DNA of 64,000 nt from Terramyces sp. JEL0728 (lineage: Eukaryota; Chytridiomycota; Chytridiomycetes; Rhizophydiales; Terramycetaceae), in NCBI GenBank assembly GCA_027603945.1, contig JADIIU010000003.1, forward strand, positions 303,594 through 367,593. Reading direction: 5' to 3'. The notes under the pieces are model-generated. The model did no database searches and had not been told where the DNA came from. It saw only the letters and a program-made list of their open reading frames with translations. Within the stretch, counting starts at the first letter, position 1. Each line of letters starts with the position of its first letter. The translations under genes and the position numbers were made by a program. Positions 1 through 10,817 of this stretch are shown here, piece after piece.

Positions 1-2083
1 CTTGTACAAAAAAGTTTCCATTTGATGACACTTCTGTTACCAAAACTTCAGTGATTTTAGCTTCAGTAACTTGCACACTAGCGATTTCTTCAACTACTTT
101 GTCAGCGGGATCATAGTTTGTCCAGATATTCTTTCTAGCAGCTTTTGCAGAAGTTTCGGCATCCATTAACTGATTGGCAAATGGCGATTGTGAAGCTGAA
201 TATTCATGAATGGTGGCCAACCCTTGCTCAAGGATTAGTTGAGCATAGTTTGTTGGTTGTCCATGATGTACCGGAACAAATACGGTTCCAATGAATCCAC
301 CAACTTTATCCACACCTTCAATGGATACTTCCACATCTCGTTGGAATAGCTTACCATTTGCAAACGAAGCTGCTTCATTTCCATATGGCTCAGCTTTTTG
401 AGCTTCTGTCTTGCCAGCTTTTGGAGTTCTAATTCCAGATAAAACAAGCGTCAAGCGAAGGTTCTGAGGTGGTACGTAGACTCGAAATCTCGATCCAGAT
501 GCAACGTACTCAACGACACACTTCAATTTCCCTCCTCTTTGTAACTGGGCTAAATAGTTCTTTGCCTTTGTTGCATTTTCAGAAGCATCAATGGTTCTGT
601 GCACTGGAGCTTCCTTTGTGGAATGAATACCTTTGTTTGCAGAAGTTGCCTTTTCTTCAGCTTCCAAAAGTTTGTCATATGCAGAAGATCTATTGTGATC
701 GTCTTTTTTGTGTTTGATTACAGAGGCGTATCCTCTTGTAACTAGCATTTCGGCAATATTTACTTCACCTTTCAAAACAGAAGCACAGTCTCTCTTTTCG
801 TACTCTCCTTCGGCAGGCTTGGTATAATCAATTTTGACAGTAACTTTTTGGCCAATGAGTCTAGCTCGCAAGTATTCAACAGCATCAACGTAGTATCCGA
901 TATCAAAATCTTGTTCATTCTTTTGTCTTTTAGGGCCACGAATGCTGGAAAATCCAATTTTGCGTTCTTTTCCACCTACTTCAACATTGATAAGATCTGG
1001 ACCGATTATTTTCGTAACTACAGCCTGGAAATTGCTTGCATTTGTTGCTGTTTTAACAAACCCTTTCCATAATCTGAGTTGCTTGGCTTTAGCTGCTGCT
1101 TCACAGGATTTGTACTTTTCAGGGTTAGTTACAGAGGCCAAGTTCCAATCCAAGATTTTGGCGTAGCCTTCAGCAAGTAATAATTCAGCAATATTGCCAG
1201 CAGGATGCGAAATAGAGCCAAAGAATGCCAATCCTTGTCCTTGCCCTGAAACTGATTCGAAAAGGATTTTAATAGACCGTTGTAATAATCTGGCCTCGGT
1301 GAAATATTTTGCTTCTTCTGATAAAGGTTCAATAAGATCAGGAACCCCTGGAATATCTTTGCGATACACAGGAGCTTTGATGCCAGAGATTTGAACAGTT
1401 AGGAATTGATGCACTGAACCAATAATAGCGACAACGCGGAGTGTAGAGCCGTCTCTCACTTGCTCAACGATTGCTATGATTAGGAAAAAATACCATCCAC
1501 AGGAACATTCTTGTATTTTTCAAGAAATTGGCGCGGATCACTTTCAAAGCTGTAAGCGATTTGGCGCTTGCATTAAAAACGCATTACCAATGTATACGGT
1601 TCGTCTGACCAGATTCCTAATCTCTTGGATTTTGCGTGCTCTTCAAGCCCCAACAGATATTCTTGTTCCCTGATTGAGATAAATACTTACTCTGTAGGAA
1701 TCCGCTTTCCATCAGCTTGCTTGACCTTGACAAACCCATTCTTTGCCAATAATCTGGCGATATCGGTTTCTCCATCAATTGGATGCTGAACTTCCAAGGA
1801 TCCAAATTGCCTGTTAGGGGATGCGTATTCCAATTTATATCTGACTTGCTTGCCAACTAAGAGGTTGCGCAAGTATTCCCTGGAGTCATAAGCAAATGCC
1901 TACGTTAGTAAAATTTACCTCTTCTTCCACAGATTTATTTCCCAATCTTGGAGCATTAACGTTGCTCAAAGACAAGATCAATTCTGGAGGTGGACCATTG
2001 GTTGGTTTACCTCTTAGGATAACTGAATCGCCGGAAATGATGGATTTAATTGATGCGAAACCAACATTTGGAAATGCTGACAT
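1..2083 (-). CDS. SND1: Tudor-SN / SND1, N-terminal part
   Basis: Staphylococcal-nuclease/Tudor protein of RNA silencing complexes, RNA decay and transcription co-activation; cytoplasm and stress granules in other eukaryotes. About 667 residues are visible, covering the first nuclease-like repeats up to and including SN4; the Tudor end lies beyond the left edge. Typical family segments are GPPPELILSLSNVNAPRLG in repeat 1, EYLRNLLVGKQV, and later VEYLRARLIGQKV followed by IAEMLVTRGYASV. Start taken at the ATG at 2083; a second possible start lies 15 nt upstream. Four introns restore the frame: 1900-1918 (19 nt), 1670-1690 (21), 1567-1587 (21), 1474-1493 (20). The last visible exon, 1-1473, is uninterrupted. 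Family assignment is strong; the incomplete 3 prime end is only a window effect. Confidence 0.93.
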
Positions 2084-2314
2084 TTGAAAAAGCAACAAAA
2101 TTTTGCCACTGGACTAAAATATCCTAGCAACCAGGATTGCAAATGAAATTGGAATAGTATAGCCGGCAATCTATTCATAATGATATGTGGATCCAACGTG
2201 CGCGACAAACCACACGGTTTCTTATGGTTCAATACAAGAAATCCGAAAAGTATAAATCTATATCTACTTTTATTCTCCATCATTATCAAATTTTAGGTTA
2301 GAATCCACCTGATG

Positions 2315-4734
2315 TTAATGTAATATTACGTTATTTGGAGGAGTGCTCCAACTCTGGGCGAATAGTTTGTCCTCCTCAGTTTTCCATCCAGACTTTGATT
2401 CTGCAATATCCCCATACATGTCATTAACCACGATTTTCAACAATTTCTGGACATCTTTGAAAGAACTGGTATGGATGTTAACTTGAGGTGGTTCCACTTT
2501 CTCTGTAATTTCGTCTTCTTTCTTTCCACGGCGTTTTCCCTTCTGACTATTCTGTCTGGGTTAATCCATTTTACTTTGCTTGGATAGAAGTCCTTCGATT
2601 CAAGATGGCTGGAGGCATTGTTTTGTTTACAGAGTTCATTGCTTCTCGTAGCATACACCCTCTCATAGCATATCGGGGATTGATAGTTTTTAGGCTTTTT
2701 TGTCTAGCTTGGTCTTCCTCAGCCAGTGCTTGAGTTGATTTTCTCTCATTTGGCAATTGCGCAATCAACCTTGTGCGATACATGTGTGCCCAGTATTTCC
2801 ACTGGCTTGCGATTTCATCCAAAGAAGGAAATGGAAGTGGTTCAATCCCTGGACGCTTTGGAGCCTGGATTTGTGGGATTGGCGCTGGTTCAGCAGCAGT
2901 TTCCTGGCCATCTTCGGCTATGGACGGCAATTGAGTAGAATTATTGTCTTTTGTGGGGTTGGTTGGAACTACAAAACTCTCTCTGTTTAACCTTTCATTT
3001 TCGGCTGCCACGTACATTGCATCTTCTTTTCTTAAAGTAGCCAAAGATTTAAGAAGCAATCCCAAGGTATTTGCAGGCTCAGAGGACAATAAGGCTTCTT
3101 CACTGTGTATTCCTCCTGGAAGGTATGAAATTTCTTGGGAATACTTTACATCGCTACATCCAAAATTGCAAATAGACCGGAAAAAAAAAGTGTAGTCAAC
3201 TCCGGTCGCAGCTAATATTTCCAACAGAGGATTGATTATCTGGTCGTAATCTCCCTGCTCAAAGTGATTGATTCCAAGTTTCTATATCAGTCTATGCTTA
3301 CACTACACATTAATTCTCCAAACGTTGCCAAGAATTTGGTGTCATACTCTCTTAGCAGTTCCCGAACAATATTTTCGGCTTTTGAAGCGTCATATAAGAA
3401 TCCTAGGGGCAGTTTTCTTTGTGTGGGAATACCTGGTGTTGTAGCTGGTCTATTTTCCTTCCTTGGAGGTTCGTTAGCACCTCTGGTATAAGGCCTGGAA
3501 GTTGTGGAAGTGTAAGTATCTCCAATCAACATAGCAAGCGTTTGCCCTAATCTTGATAATGCCCATTTTGCCATTTCAGGCTGCTTTTCAAAAGAATAGC
3601 GTCCTTTCCTATCTTTTTTGTTTGGTGTCCATTCTGGATCATACGTATCCATAAATCCCTGTATTATTGATTAATTACGCTAGATTCAAAATGAATTGTA
3701 TCCCCTATTATTGAGAAATTTTCAGTGTTTAAGCATCCCTGTACGAATCCAATTGCCTGCCAATTTGCAACCAAAACCGCAGTCTTTTCAATAATTCTTC
3801 GAAACAGAGCGCCGTATCTATTCAGTGGGATTTTCAAAGGCGTTCCAGCTGTATCTAATTTATCTGCAATGTCTTTTTCTGGTGCTAAAATCCCGCCATC
3901 TAGGATATCTTGATTTTTGTCAAAGAAATCTCCAGAAATCAGTTTAGACGTCGTGATTGATTCATTAAACTCGAACGATTTTACATCCGGATAAAATTCT
4001 TGAATAACATGGTCAGCTAGTGATTTCAGTTCTAACGTATCCCCCCTGAAATACAGATATTCAAACGTGCCGAATCTGATGCATGTCTTTGCGAATTTGG
4101 ATATTATACCTGTGGTATGCATCTTTTCTTCGGCCCCGCGATAACAGAATGATGGCGACCCAACCACAGCTAAACTACGCGATGTCGGTATATTCAATTG
4201 TGCAAGTGTCTCAGAAATCAGAAACTCATATATACAAGTAGATAATTCCATTAACCCATCTTGATTTGGGGCATATGGAGTTGGCCCTATTCCTTTGTAT
4301 TGCAGAATATGTCTGTGGCTATTGGCGACTTCTCCAACTGTCATTGTCCTTCCGTCTCCCAATATATTATAGATTCCGTTTTGGTATCCTCCATAGTTAA
4401 ATGCAATGTGATAAGCGTTTGGTTGGAATTGAGCAACATTAAGATAATCCAGGTTTTGCCAAAATTCCAGGGAAGAAGGTTCAACTCCCAGTAATACAGA
4501 GGCTTTCGGCGATGTTACAACTAATACAGGTTTTGTTAGCGGTGTTGCTATCGTGTGTGTATACAACTCATTGTCAATGATTTTCGGTGGTATTATTAAT
4601 TCTGGATTTTGGTTTTCATCTGTTTCATTTGGAATATCAGTATCTTTGGAGATAAAATCCCCTATTTTGTCAATAAATGAAAGAGTGCGATGATTAAATT
4701 GCAAATCCTTAAAGTCGACTAGTCGTTCGTTCAT
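2315..4734 (-). CDS. SELENOO: SelO protein adenylyltransferase (pseudokinase AMPylator)
   Basis: SelO transfers AMP to protein Ser/Thr/Tyr hydroxyls and is mitochondrial in eukaryotes. 786 residues after splicing, versus about 670 in the human protein; the excess is in the C-terminal third. Seen: GDGRTMTVGE, GIGPTPYAPNQDGLMELSTCIYEFL, IRFGTFEYL, WQAIGFVQGCLNTEN, then GFMDTYDPEWTPN, all in family order. The metal/catalytic Asn (LNTEN) and Asp (GFMD) are kept, although the usual NTDN reads NTEN. I see no selenocysteine or Cys-Ser-Ser type ending; the tail is NNVILH. Introns 3659-3678 (20 nt), 3282-3301 (20) and 2556-2574 (19) join four exons, total 2361 nt in frame. The third intron has a competing AG 4 nt downstream that would shift the frame. 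Confidence 0.9.
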
Positions 4735-4755
4735 CTGCTGAACGCGAAAATATTT

Positions 4756-6002
4756 TCAATATGTTTTATTGGCCAATCCATTGTACAGAGCATTGATTAA
4801 AGACCTTGGGTCTGATACAGGAACATCGCCCGCAGACTCCCAGACAATTACACCCTTCAACCCTTCCCTCCACACATACTCGCATTTTGCTTTTACAGAT
4901 CTAACAGAATCATATGAATTCAAGATTTTCCTCTGTCCATCATAAGAATAATGGGCTTGAGCAGCCTCGTCGTAGTATTCCTCCGCACCAGGTCTCGGTA
5001 AAGTCCTGTAATCGCACACTCCATCTTCCCAAGACTTGTCCGCAACAATTCCAAATGAAGGCTTGCCAAGGCCATCAGTATTTGCAAATCCTCTGGAATA
5101 AAATGCTGCTCCAATCACAATCTTATCTCTTGGGAAGCCAAGCGAAATATATGCTTTTACCGCTTGATCGATAGACGTTGGGCTATACGGAGTTGAATAT
5201 AAATTTGTGTGGTGCCCTGCTGAACATTGTCCATAGGACGAACTTGCCATGTCATAGGTCATAATATTAATGGATTCCAATAATCTTGCCATTACTGTAA
5301 GAGGCAGCGCAGTCATGGCACTTGGCACACCAGTGACGCAGGCAGTAAGAGTAACTTGACTGAAAGGAGAGTGATCCAAATGATTCCGTAACAATTCCAG
5401 CAACAATCCAAAATTTACACCTAATTAAGGTAAAATACCATCATTCGGCGAGGCTGAATTCCCTTCTTTTCCATAGTTAGTTCCAGGAGGACTAATGTGC
5501 TCCCAATCAAAATCTAATCGGCTAATTAACCCAGGGAATTGGTGCAGTATGGCCATACAAGTTGCGACAAAAGCCAATCGGCTTTCTGGAGTACTTACTG
5601 CCTCTGAAAAGTGAGTAGAGAAGCTCCAACCACCAATACTCAATCCGAAATTGAATTTCCATCCAGCTTTCTTTAATTTCATAAACTGTCCTAGGTTCCC
5701 AAAGTACTCTCCTTGGCTTGCAGGCTGCTGATGATCAAGTGGCAGTACTGACTCTGCTTCGTTTGTATAACGCTTATCGGTATCAGACCATGGATCCGAG
5801 AATGCTGGAACATAATATCCTTGTGCATTCTTCTTTAAATCTAAAAATGAATAGTTTATATCGCTAATAAAGTTCACCGGCAACTCCTTGACTTGATAAT
5901 TCCTTCCGTAGCAGGCCCAATTCGTATGGTATACAATTAGTTTCTTTCCAGAGTCTGGGTTAATCAATTCGTACTCCAATTTTCTTGAAGTTTAGATTGC
6001 AT
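4756..6002 (-). CDS. GH18 chitinase-like glycosidase
   Basis: Family 18 glycosyl hydrolase, 402 residues. Seen: an SxGG-type strand (FGLSIGGWSFS), the active-site strand SRLDFDWEH with the acid/base Glu kept (the first Asp of the usual DxxDxDxE is Ser here), MTYDM, and FYSRGF near the C-terminal insertion domain, ending GVIVWESAGD. No signal peptide is visible, so it is not an obvious secreted enzyme; an intracellular or unconventional route is possible. Start: the ATG at 6002 is used because intron 5955-5974 (20 nt) links a short exon (MQSKLQENW) to the conserved core; without it the frame has only a TTG. Second intron 5421-5438 is 18 nt, the shortest placed with confidence in this window. 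The substrate, chitin or a related beta-1,4-GlcNAc glycan, is inferred from family. Confidence 0.85.
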
Positions 6003-6120
6003 TTAAAAAGCTAAATTTCAAGAGCGCTAATTCATTTGTGCTTCATTCGCAGTAGTAATAAGCTCACTGGCAATAGCAAATTCGAAAAATGACGTATCTA
6101 TCTTTTTTCACTCCTTAAAA

Positions 6121-7758
6121 ATGATAGTACTCATTGCTAATATTAGAAACAAAAATCTGCGAATTCTATAAAGCTTGAAGTAACAGAATAATTTTGATTG
6201 TAGAAACCAATTACTGTGATTACGAGAGACAATATTCGGAAACTCCGTCCACACCTAAACAATGAAACTGAAGTCAAAAAGAATAAGCGCGCAATTGTAA
6301 TAGGAGCCGATGAATTGAGTAAGATTAAAGTAAGCGGATTCTAAAGTAGAATGCGGCGAATTTCTTGACTGCCAGTGATTTGCAAGAGCGTGATAAACAA
6401 TTGAACGAACACAAGAACGAACAATTAGCAATTGCAACCAACAGAAAAGTCGGAATGAAGCTAATGATAGATAAAGATGGAGAAGCATGATGTTTTACGC
6501 GCCAAGAATGCCAAGCTGTCAGAGCTGGACAGGGAAACTTTGGAAAAGGCAAACCACTTGCTATCTAAGGCTCAAATGCAAATTGAAGAACAAGAGGATG
6601 ATATTAAACATCTCAACGAATTGATGCTGTATGCAAAATGTGTGTCGATTAGAGATAACCAAGTGGACCAAAAGGCAATCCATGTTTGACGCTAGAAATA
6701 TATCCAACAGCAAAAAAAAGAAGAAGATTTACGATTGGATGCAATAATGGAAAGAGAAAGAGTAAACGAATTGGCGAAATTGGAAGAAAAGGAACGCAAA
6801 CGGATGGAAAAGCTACGAAAAGGTGCTGCCAAGATCAGACAGCAAATAGAAGAACGAAGAGAAGCCGCGCTCTTGGATCAGGAAAGAAAAGACCAGGAAA
6901 CAAAGCAAATTCTAAAAACAATTGCTGAAAACGCTGAGCAAGAAAAAAGAGAGAAAGAAGCCAAAGTCAAAGCTCAAAGAACATTGATGCAAGGAGTAAC
7001 AGCTGCCAACCAGGAATCAATTGAATTGAAAAAAAAGGAAAAACTATTGGAAGAAGAAGAAGATCGTAAAGTCCTGCAATACATTTTGGAAAAAGAAAAG
7101 AGAGATTTAGAAAATGATCGTATCCAAGGCCAAAAGAAAGCAGAAAGAGAGCAAGAATTGGCAAGATTGAGAGCCGCTCAAGAAAAAGTAATTCTCTCTA
7201 ACGGCAGATGTCTGATAAACAAGCTCAGCAAGACGCTGTTCGTGCCCAAAGAGCATATGAAGCGTATGAACGAGATTGGAGACGTAAGGAAAAGGAAGCC
7301 GCTGAAAAGCAGTTGCAAATGGAAAGAGAGCTTCGTGAAGAACGCTCGAGACAGCAACAGGCAAGAGAACAAGCAATTGCAATTGAATCGCACAAACTCA
7401 AAGAAGAATTCGTAGCCTCCCTTCGACAACAAAAAGATATTGAAGCTCGAATCAAGCAAGAAGAGGAAATCAGAGCACAAAAGAACAGAGCTTATGCACT
7501 GGAAGTCAAGGCGCAAATAAGAGAAAAAGAACTGGCTAAACAAAAAAGCAGGGATGAATTCTTTTTGGAGGGTGTCAGACTTGGGCAAGAAAGAGCTGAA
7601 AAGAAGCACAAGATTGATGCTATTAAGAACCGAAAGATTGAGGTGCGTATTACTAATCATAGGAATTACGCAACATGGGCGTTCCTGAAAAGTATTGCAG
7701 CGAAATTGAACGCCAAGTTCATATGACAAACAAACATTCCTTTAGTATGGCGAAATAA
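6121..7758 (+). CDS. CFAP45: CFAP45, axonemal microtubule inner protein
   Basis: Coiled-coil protein inside the B-tubule of ciliary doublet microtubules. 496 residues (human about 550), rich in Glu, Lys and Arg heptads. Family landmarks: VITRDNIRKL near the N-terminus, LNELMLYAKCVSIRDNQ in the middle, DWRRKEKEAAEKQLQMERE, and the ending ELRNMGVPEKYCSEIERQ. Seven introns, all phase 0: 6127-6146 (20 nt), 6180-6203 (24), 6330-6349 (20), 6449-6470 (22, donor GTCGGA), 6675-6695 (21, apparent GC donor), 7188-7207 (20), 7643-7662 (20). The first exon is only ATG ATA, so the extreme N-terminus is less certain than the rest. Convergent with nothing nearby; the upstream chitinase is transcribed away from it. 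It implies a motile flagellum. Confidence 0.92.
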
Positions 7759-7917
7759 GAATGTAGAAATATATTGTTTTTGTGTTAATCGGCTCTCAAA
7801 TTTGATTTTCCTGCGGTTAGTCCGAGTTATTTGCATCCACTGACTAGCGGTCCTTGGAGTTTACTTGTACTGCAAAGTTGAAGTGAATTTTTTCCATCCA
7901 ACAAAAAAAGAAAAATA

Positions 7918-8445
7918 ATGGTTGTAAGAATTAGGTTAGCAAGATGGGGAGCAAGGAATAATCCCTTCTATGGAATAGTGGCAGCAAATGCAAGAGCGCC
8001 TAGGGATGGAAAGCATCTTGAAAGATTAGGAACTTACAATCCAATGCGAGATGAGAATGGACACAAACACTTGGAATTGGCCACAGACAGAATAAAATAT
8101 TGGTTAGGAGTGGGTGCGCAGCCATCAGATAGAGCCGCCTGGTTATTGTCTAAAGTAATTCAGTAGTTAATGTAGGCAAATTTGATGCCAGTACTTCCCA
8201 GGAGACTACAGGATTTAGGAATGCTTGATTTAAATGATATCGATACATGGAGTGTCCGTCTAACTGACGAAAGCGGCAAAGAATTGGGAATAGTTACCAG
8301 CGAAGAAGCAAGGCAGTACAAACAAGAAACAGTTGTGGTTTTAAACAGATTGGATAGGGAAAAGATCCAGTTTGACAAAAAGAGGGATGCTGTTCTTAGT
8401 CCAGAAGAATCATTGGCTGCAATGAAGCAATTTTTAGGAATATAA
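7918..8445 (+). CDS. MRPS16: Mitochondrial small-subunit ribosomal protein uS16m
   Basis: 168 residues. The N-terminal 80 residues follow the bS16/uS16m fold: VVRIRLARWGARNNPFYGIV, then ERLGTYNPM and DRIKYWLGVGAQPSDRAAWLLSK. A fungal-length extension follows (VLPRRLQDLGMLDLND and an acidic tail). One 21-nt intron at 8155-8175 lies directly after SK and restores the frame to ANLMPVLPRR. It works in the mitoribosome small subunit decoding region. Its 3 prime end faces the mL59-like gene on the other strand with about 117 bp between stops, so two mitoribosomal genes are convergent neighbours. Confidence 0.88.
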
Positions 8446-8562
8446 TTTACATTGAAATTTGATAGTCTTGGATGAGGAACACTGTCGGCGCCTGATTATT
8501 AGGACCAGAGTTCAAATTGTCTTGCCTCAACAGAGTCTGTTCTAAATAAGTGAATTGGTTTA

Positions 8563-8943
8563 TTAAAATGGCATATCTGGTTTTCTCGCTTCCTTTCCCT
8601 TCTTTCTTTCCAGTCTGTACTGCTCAATTCTCTTTGGCATACCTTTCATATTTTCAATAATCTTTTCCTCCCTGTTTTTCTTTTCAACTGGTCTCTTGTT
8701 GCCCTTTAGAATCAATTTCGGCTTCGTTTCTTCTGGAGGCGGAGGCAATCCAACGGAGCTGGGGTCAATTCCAGCAAACAAACATGTATTTCTGATTAAT
8801 TGCTGTTTTTGTAGTGAAATTCTTGGTGGTAGTATCCTTCCTTCCGCCGTTTTGAATGGTAAGAAATACTCCTTTGGCGGTGGAAATGTGATTGTTTTTA
8901 GTATCCAGCTGTTGGCCATATTCTTTCCAAATCGTAATGCCAT
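8563..8943 (-). CDS. Mitochondrial large-subunit protein mL59-like
   Basis: 126 residues, single exon, start at the ATG at 8943. It resembles fungal mL59 (yeast MRPL25 type): an FPPPKEYFLPFKTAEGRILPPRISLQKQ region corresponding to the family pattern of a Phe-Leu-Pro segment, a Gly-Arg turn, Pro-Pro, then Ser-Leu-Arg/Gln-Lys-Gln, followed by LFAGIDPSSVGLPPPPEET and a basic helix KGMPKRIEQYRLERKKGKE. The match is by pattern and gene neighbourhood, not by a strict motif, so another small basic mitoribosomal protein is possible. Convergent with uS16m. Confidence 0.55.
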   Translation of the reverse strand: MALRFGKNMANSWILKTITFPPPKEYFLPFKTAEGRILPPRISLQKQQLIRNTCLFAGIDPSSVGLPPPPEETKPKLILKGNKRPVEKKNREEKIIENMKGMPKRIEQYRLERKKGKEARKPDMPF

Positions 8944-9009
8944 TTTGTGATTGACAAAAAAAAAGTTCAAAAATAATAGACACTGAGGTGTTTATTCCGT
9001 TGATAAATA

Positions 9010-10592
9010 CTAGTTTTCCACTTCAGACATTGCAACCTTGTTTGACTTTTCGATCTTTGCATGAGCCATAGAACTGGTATGAGTACCTTCAGTCTTGGAA
9101 TACTTTTCTTTAGAAGCGCGACTGGTTGGTTTAGAGACAATCTTCATAGTTTCATTGATTCTAGTACTCAATGAAATGTGAAGAGAAACAAAAAATACAT
9201 AAAATCCAGTTCCATCTTGATAGGCCAAATCACTTCCCATCCAAGGCGTGCTTTTTCTGACATATCTGTTGAATTCAAAGCCGAAAATTGCAATTACTTG
9301 GCCGAGAAAGAGATACGGCAAGTACGGATCAGATAGGATCAACAATTTAATTTTTCGTTTGAAAGTTTTGTCGCCTGCTACTGCATTAATGAACATCAAC
9401 GAGATCAAGATTGGAGGAATGCAGTTCCAAATAAACATGAAGATTATCCAAATATTGGCTAATTTGGACCAGTTAACCAAGAACTGTTCGTAAGATGCGG
9501 GCATCGAATTGTACATGTAGTTGTTATTCCCACTATTGAAATAGTAGTCAATGTAGTTTCCACCATTCAAAAAGATATGCATTGCGGCTACGAATATCTG
9601 GATTGGATAAATCATGTATTTTCTAAGATTAGCTGAATTTACTGCGACTTGAAAAAGATGATAACATACAAGTTGCTTGTAACAAAAGTAGACAAAACCG
9701 TTCCAAGGTTAAAGAAAGTAGTTCTTGTTTCTGCAAACACAGCCATTTTTTCATTTTCAGTAAATATTGTCAGCCAGAATATCATTGACAAAATTGTCCA
9801 GATAACAATGCATAATTGGGAAATAACTACCACATAATTCAAAAACAAGGGACGTTTTTTCTTCACTATCGCAGCATGGATTGTCACAGCTGGTGGATAA
9901 AGCCCAATAAAAACTGCTAGCAGAAACGCGGCTGCACCAATATAATCTAAAGGCATTTTCCATTGAGGAACCAAGTTAGTTAACGGTGAATATTGGAGCC
10001 AGTCGTAAAACATTGTTGTCTGCTGGAATGTTTTCAGCTGAATTGTTACATTGCCTAAGTTTGGTGACGTAGTATTGATCGAGTTTACAGACATTTGAAT
10101 CGTTTCAAACGAACCGGTGCATCCAGCAGATACATAGTAAGTAAAAACACCAGCAGGGTTACATTTAAAGTGGTTGTCATGGCACACCCCCTCTTGAGAT
10201 AGCAGAAATATTCCCTTATACCCCAGTAGGGCCGAGTTGTCGTATAGGTCGGTTGGAGATAAAAAGCAATAGGTGTTACCATTCGCTGCTTTAGGAACAA
10301 CTGATTCGATATCATCAAAAGTGTCGAACCAATTCGTACTTCCGCTTTGATAGGGAGCCGAACCAGTGATGTCCAAAGAGTTAGTACACGCTGTCCCAGC
10401 AATCGGGACATAGCAGTTGTCAACGTCGTCCACTGCAAAATCAAAGGCATGGAACCTAAAATATGATGGCCAAACTTCATCTAACGTTGGGTCGTACGCG
10501 AATGGGTCGGAAATGTTAAAAACATAGATTGTTGATGGAGCTGTTTGACAGTACGGTGCAAAGAACTGGTTTTCAACTAGCAAAGCAGACAT
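9010..10592 (-). CDS. 7TM-type membrane protein with ectodomain, family A copy 1
   Basis: 520 residues after removal of a 20-nt intron (9623-9642). Order: about 210-residue N-terminal domain with several Cys and N-glycosylation sequons (for example NISDP, NTTSP), a juxtamembrane motif MFYDWLQYSP, then about seven hydrophobic helices and a charged Ser/Lys-rich tail. Two paralogues lie at 44.1 and 45.8 kb, and all share ALLVENQFF at the mature N-terminus and YVFNISDPFAYDP. The paralogues carry a signal peptide before ALLVENQFF, while this copy begins MSALLVENQFF at the only ATG that fits. I could not find an upstream exon encoding a signal peptide. The topology suggests a receptor or sensor; no known family is recognised. 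Divergent from the PPR gene. Confidence 0.75.
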
Positions 10593-10817
10593 TCGCTAGA
10601 ATTCAAAGAAATAAGTTGACATAAGCATGCTTAATAATAGTATTACGTCATGGCAAAAATAATTGAAATGAGCTGTGATAGTAGTGCGAGAATACTGACA
10701 TTTAAGATTATCGGGTAACGCGGTTTAGTATACAGCCCATGAGTTGCCTGGAACGAGAGGTTATAACCGCAATAATATTAGCCAAAATATCTGATATATT
10801 TTTCAAACTTTTTTCCA

